A DNA stretch of 19,308 bases, taken from the NCBI GenBank assembly GCA_964395315.1, contig CAYNBI010000074.1, positions 1 to 19,308 on the forward strand. The letters run 5' to 3'. Under the pieces are notes generated by a model. The model did not search any database. It was not told where the DNA came from and saw only the letters and a list, made by a program, of their open reading frames with translations. Shown piece after piece: positions 15,760-19,308 of this stretch; position 1 is the stretch's first letter, and each line of letters opens with the position of its first letter. The translations under genes and the position numbers were made by a program. The stretch comes from CAVORB01 sp964395315. Lineage in GTDB: Bacteria > Pseudomonadota > Gammaproteobacteria > Chromatiales > Chromatiaceae.

Positions 15760-17433
15760 CTACAGCAGCAGCCGCCGGATGTCCCCCAGGGATTCCCGCA
15801 GCAAGGACGTGAAACGCACGCCCTCGGCGCCGTCGACTACCCGGTGGTCGTAAGATAGCGACAACGGCAGCATGAGCCGGGGGACGAACTCCTTGCCGTT
15901 CCAGACCGGTTTCGTCTCGGAGCGCGAGACGCCGAGAATGGCGACCTCCGGGGCGTTGACGATGGGGGTGAAGGCGGTGCCGCCGATGCCGCCCAGACTG
16001 GAGATGGAGAAGCACCCGCCCTGCATGTCGCCCGGTAGCAGCTTGCCGTCGCGGGCCTTGGTGCTGAGCTCCGCGAGCTCGCGCGCGAGGTCCAGCACCC
16101 CCTTCGTGTCCACGTCCCGCACCACGGGCACCACCAGGCCGTTGGCGGTGTCCACCGCGACGCCGATGTGGGTGTATTTCTTGACGACCAGCTCTTCGCC
16201 GCTCGGGGCCAGCGAAGCCTTGAGGCTCGGCATGGCGGTCAAGGCCGCCGCCACCGCCTTCATCAGGAAGGGCAGGAAGGTGAGCTTCACGCCTTGGGCC
16301 GCGGCCGCCTCCTTCTGCGCCTTGCGGAAGGCCTCGAGGTCCGTGATGTCCGCCTCGTCGAACTGGGTGACATGGGGCACCGTGAGCCAGCAGCGGTGCA
16401 GGTGTCTCCCGCTGAGCTTCTTGATCCGGGGGAGCGGGATCGTTTCGATCGCGCCGAAGCGGGCGAAGTCGACCTCGGGCGCCGCCGGGAGCAGGAAGGG
16501 TAGGTCGCCTGTGGGCGCTCCCTGCGACAGGGCCTGCTTGACGAAGCCCTGAACGTCATCCTTGAGGATACGGCCTTTCGGACCCGACCCCTTGACCTGG
16601 GTCAGATCGACCCCGAGCTCACGCGCGAAGCGGCGGACCGCCGGGCTGGCGTGGGGCTTTCGGCCCTTGGCGATGGCGGCCATGTCCTCGGGACGCGGCA
16701 AGACCGGGGCCTGGCGGCGCTCGGCCTCACCGGGCGCACGACTCTCGGCGCGTGTCTTAGGTATGGATGCGGGGCCCTGGGTCTGCTCGGTCTCTTCGGC
16801 AGAGGGCTCCGGCATTTCCGCCTGGGGGCCAGCCGTCGAGTCCTCTGGCAGCAGCGTGAGCAGCAGGTCGTCCCGGCTCAGCTTGTCGCCGACCTTGACG
16901 GCCACGGACTTGACCTCCCCCGCGCCAGGCGAGGGGATCTCCATGGTCGCCTTGTCGCTCTCCAGCGTGACCAGGGACTGGTCAACCGCGACCCGGTCGC
17001 CGGCCGCGACCAGGACCTCGATCACGGGGATGTCGGAGAAATCACCGATGTCGGGTAGGCGGACCTCGACCGGTTCCGGCTCCTTCGAACCCGAAGGCTT
17101 GGGTTGCTCCAAGGGGGGCTGGGCGGCGTGCGCAGGCTGCTCCGCCGGAGCCGTCGGCGCCTGGGCCGGAGGTACGTCGGGGCTTCCGGCATCGCCGATC
17201 TCCAGGGTCAACAGCGAATCGCCCTCGCTGACCTTGTCGCCGATCTTGACCTTGAGCTCCCTCACCAGGCCGCCCGCGGGGGCGGGGATCTCCATGGTAG
17301 CCTTGTCGCTCTCCAGGGTGAGCAGGGACTGTTCGGCTTCGATCCTGTCGCCGGGGGCAACCAGGATCTCGATGACCTCGACATCGGCGAAGTCCCCGAT
17401 GTCGGGAAGCTTGATGTCTTCTACGTGTGCCAC
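15760..17433 (-). CDS. aceF: Dihydrolipoyllysine acetyltransferase (PDH E2) with two lipoyl domains
   Basis: The 557-residue product is the core of the pyruvate dehydrogenase complex: it takes the acetyl group from E1 on its lipoyl arms and transfers it to CoA. Two lipoyl domains come first (about 3-78 and 120-195), each with ESDKATM (K44 and K161), joined and followed by Ala/Pro/Glu linkers. A peripheral subunit-binding domain (about 260-300, ASPAVRRFARELGVDL and GPKGRILKDDV) follows, then the catalytic domain ending in SYDHRVVDGAEG with H530 and D534. E. coli AceF has three lipoyl domains; two are common in other proteobacteria. The start is a GTG, supported by AGGAGG 9 bases upstream and by the lipoyl domain starting at once. 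It begins 34 bases after aceE and must be cotranscribed with it. Confidence 0.97.
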   Translation of the reverse strand: MAHVEDIKLPDIGDFADVEVIEILVAPGDRIEAEQSLLTLESDKATMEIPAPAGGLVRELKVKIGDKVSEGDSLLTLEIGDAGSPDVPPAQAPTAPAEQPAHAAQPPLEQPKPSGSKEPEPVEVRLPDIGDFSDIPVIEVLVAAGDRVAVDQSLVTLESDKATMEIPSPGAGEVKSVAVKVGDKLSRDDLLLTLLPEDSTAGPQAEMPEPSAEETEQTQGPASIPKTRAESRAPGEAERRQAPVLPRPEDMAAIAKGRKPHASPAVRRFARELGVDLTQVKGSGPKGRILKDDVQGFVKQALSQGAPTGDLPFLLPAAPEVDFARFGAIETIPLPRIKKLSGRHLHRCWLTVPHVTQFDEADITDLEAFRKAQKEAAAAQGVKLTFLPFLMKAVAAALTAMPSLKASLAPSGEELVVKKYTHIGVAVDTANGLVVPVVRDVDTKGVLDLARELAELSTKARDGKLLPGDMQGGCFSISSLGGIGGTAFTPIVNAPEVAILGVSRSETKPVWNGKEFVPRLMLPLSLSYDHRVVDGAEGVRFTSLLRESLGDIRRLLL

Positions 17434-17467
17434 GGCTTGCGTCCTCCTAGGTCCTGTGTCGGCCTGC

Positions 17468-19308
17468 TCACACCGTCACCGGATTGGGTTTTTCCGGATC
17501 GATGCGGTACTTCTCGATGGCCTGTGCGACCTTGGCCGTGGGGAGTTGCCCGTCGTCCGCCAGGGCCTTGAGGGCGGCAACGGCGACGTAGAAGCGGTTT
17601 ACCTCGAAGAACTTGCGAAGCTGGCTGCGCATGTCGCTACGCCCGAATCCGTCGGTTCCCAGCGTCAGGTAGCGGCGCGGCACGAAGGGCCGGATCTGGT
17701 CGGCGTAAGTGCGGATGTAGTCGGTGGCCGCGACGATCGGGCCGCTGGTGGACGAGAGCTGCTGCTCGACATAGCTGCGGCGCGGCTCCTGCTCCGGGTG
17801 GAGCATGTTCCAGCGCTCGGCGTCGATGCCCTCGCGTCGCAGCTCGTTGAAGCTGGTGACGCTCCAGACACTGGCGCTGACGCCGAAGTCCTTGTCCAGC
17901 AGCTCCGCGGCGGCCAGGACCTCGCGCAAGATGGTGCCAGCCCCCAGGAGCTGGACCCGGAGGTCCGATTCGCCGCCCTCGAGAACCCGGTACATGCCCT
18001 TGAGTATCCCTTCCTGAGCACCCTCCGGCATCGGCGGCTGGGCGTAGTTCTCGTTCATCGCCGTGATGTAGTAGAAACAGTTCTCCTGCTCCTGGTACAT
18101 GCGGCGCAGCCCATCCTGGACGATGACCGCCATCTCGTAGGAGAAGGCGGGGTCGTAGGAGATGCAGTTGGGGATGGTGGAGGCGACGATCAGGCTGTGC
18201 CCGTCCTGGTGTTGGAGTCCCTCCCCGGCGAGGGTGGTGCGCCCGGCCGTGCCGCCGATCAGGAACCCGCGGGCGCGCATGTCGCCGGCCGCCCAGGCCA
18301 GGTCGCCGATGCGCTGGAAGCCGAACATGGAGTAGTAGATGTAGAAGGGGATCATGCTCTGGCCGTGGTTGGCGTAGGCCGTGGATGCGGCGATCCAGGA
18401 CGACATGGCCCCGGCCTCGTTGATGCCTTCCTGCAGGATCTGGCCCTTCTTGTCCTCGCGGTAGTACATGACCTGGTCCGCGTCCACCGGCTCGTAGAGC
18501 TGGCCCACGGAGGAGTAGATGCCGAGCTGACGGAACATGCCTTCCATGCCGAAGGTGCGGGCCTCGTCGGGGACGATGGGAACCACGTATCTCCCGATCT
18601 CCTTGTCGCGGATGATGATGGTCATCAGCCGCACCAGGGCCATGGTGGTGGACATTTCCTTCTCCCCGCTGCCCTCGAGCAGCGGCTGAAAGGCCGACAG
18701 CGCGGGGGTCTTGAGGCGCGGGGCATCATCGCTGCGGGCGGGCAGATAGCCGCCGAGCGACTCGCGGCGTTGTTGCATGTACTTGAGCTCGGGACTGTCC
18801 GCCAGGGGCTTGTAGAAGGGGGCGGCGCCGATCTGGTCGTCGGAGATCGGGATATTGAAGCGGTCGCGGAAGGCCTTGAGCGCGGTCTCGCCCATCTTTT
18901 TCTGGGAGTGGGTGATGTTCATTCCCTCGCCGGCCTCGCCCATGCCGTAGCCCTTCACCGTCTTGGCCAGGATGACCGTCGGCTGGCCCTTGTGGCGGTT
19001 GGCGGCGGCATAGGCGGCGTAGACCTTGATCGGGTCGTGGCCGCCGCGGTTCAGGCGCCAGATGTCCTCGTCCGTCATGTCCGCGACCAGGTCGGCGAGC
19101 TCCGGGTACTTGCCGAAGAAGTGCTTGCGGGTATAGGCGCCGCCCTTGGCCTTGTACGCCTGATAGTCCCCGTCCACGCACTCCTCCATCCGCTTCAGCA
19201 GCAGGCCCTTCTTGTCGCGCGCCAGCAGGGGGTCCCAGTAGCTGCCCCAGATGACCTTGATCACGTTCCAGCCGGAGCCGCGGAACACCGCCTCCAACTC
19301 CTGGATGA
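17468..19308 (-). CDS. aceE: Pyruvate dehydrogenase E1 component, homodimeric type (partial, N-terminus beyond window)
   Basis: The visible 613 codons are the middle and C-terminal parts of AceE, the thiamine-diphosphate enzyme that decarboxylates pyruvate and acetylates the E2 lipoyl arm. Bases up to 19308 continue the frame (IQELEAVFRGSGWN), so there is no start codon here; about 270-280 N-terminal residues, including most of the ThDP GDG motif region, lie outside. The match to E. coli AceE is clear throughout: DGDYQAYKAKGGAYTRKHFFGKYPE-like region, ALNRGGHDP counterpart RLNRGGHDP, GYGMGEAGEGMN, DEARTFGMEGMFRQLGIYS, EGINEAGAMSSW, FYIYYSMFGFQRIGDL, GGTAGRTTLAGEGLQHQDGHS, IPNCISYDPA and LGTDGFGRSD. 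No frameshift or missing block is seen. It is the first gene of the local aceE-aceF-deaD-lpdA run. Confidence 0.97.
   Translation of the reverse strand, partial: IQELEAVFRGSGWNVIKVIWGSYWDPLLARDKKGLLLKRMEECVDGDYQAYKAKGGAYTRKHFFGKYPELADLVADMTDEDIWRLNRGGHDPIKVYAAYAAANRHKGQPTVILAKTVKGYGMGEAGEGMNITHSQKKMGETALKAFRDRFNIPISDDQIGAAPFYKPLADSPELKYMQQRRESLGGYLPARSDDAPRLKTPALSAFQPLLEGSGEKEMSTTMALVRLMTIIIRDKEIGRYVVPIVPDEARTFGMEGMFRQLGIYSSVGQLYEPVDADQVMYYREDKKGQILQEGINEAGAMSSWIAASTAYANHGQSMIPFYIYYSMFGFQRIGDLAWAAGDMRARGFLIGGTAGRTTLAGEGLQHQDGHSLIVASTIPNCISYDPAFSYEMAVIVQDGLRRMYQEQENCFYYITAMNENYAQPPMPEGAQEGILKGMYRVLEGGESDLRVQLLGAGTILREVLAAAELLDKDFGVSASVWSVTSFNELRREGIDAERWNMLHPEQEPRRSYVEQQLSSTSGPIVAATDYIRTYADQIRPFVPRRYLTLGTDGFGRSDMRSQLRKFFEVNRFYVAVAALKALADDGQLPTAKVAQAIEKYRIDPEKPNPVTV

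Noticed and set aside
1..19308. CRISPR arrays, insertion sequences, attachment sites, phage or defence genes
   Set aside because: No repeated spacer structure, transposase, integrase, terminal inverted repeat pair or defence-family motif was found; the window looks like ordinary core chromosome.

Overview
This is a GC-rich chromosomal segment that looks like a gammaproteobacterium. The homodimeric-type pyruvate dehydrogenase, the tesA/ybbA-ybbP divergent pair, the DUF2782 protein and a RelA of the monofunctional gammaproteobacterial type all point there. A sulfide:quinone reductase-like flavoprotein and the lipoyl-domain-bearing dihydrolipoyl dehydrogenase fit a sulfur-oxidising Chromatiales-like organism, but the genus cannot be fixed from the sequence. 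Almost all genes lie on the minus strand. No tRNA, rRNA, CRISPR array, insertion sequence or phage gene was seen.

Left part (1-9168). A plus-strand gene ends at base 59. All following genes to 9168 are on the minus strand and are described here in transcription order, from right to left. ybbA (ABC ATPase) and ybbP (10-TM permease) overlap by 4 bases. After them come a small exported DUF2782 protein, an AapJ-like amino-acid-binding protein without permease genes, a DUF1015 protein with a DGHHR motif, relA (ppGpp synthetase), and a small Trp-rich zinc-ribbon protein. The gaps from ybbP to relA are 49-87 bases, so this may be one long transcription unit; the gap after relA is 226 bases. Amino-acid binding, a DUF1015 protein and ppGpp synthesis side by side is the most suggestive context here.

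Middle (9155-11665). tesA, an exported GDSL thioesterase/lysophospholipase, diverges from ybbA, and the two start codons overlap. A plus-strand SQR/FCC-like flavoprotein follows. It lacks the middle one of the three cysteines usual in sulfide:quinone reductases. It converges on a small lipoprotein L,D-transpeptidase gene, with a GC-rich hairpin between them.

Right part (11741-19308). This holds the pyruvate dehydrogenase complex, in transcription order: aceE (5' end beyond the window), aceF with two lipoyl domains, a DEAD-box RNA helicase of the CsdA/DeaD type, and lpdA with its own lipoyl domain. Together E1, E2 and E3 convert pyruvate to acetyl-CoA. The helicase gene between aceF and lpdA is the notable departure from the usual aceE-aceF-lpd order.

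I see no clearly new multi-gene defence or mobile system. The best leads are the divergent active site of the SQR-like protein, the amino-acid binding protein/DUF1015/relA grouping, the helicase inside the PDH cluster, and the uncharacterised zinc-ribbon protein.
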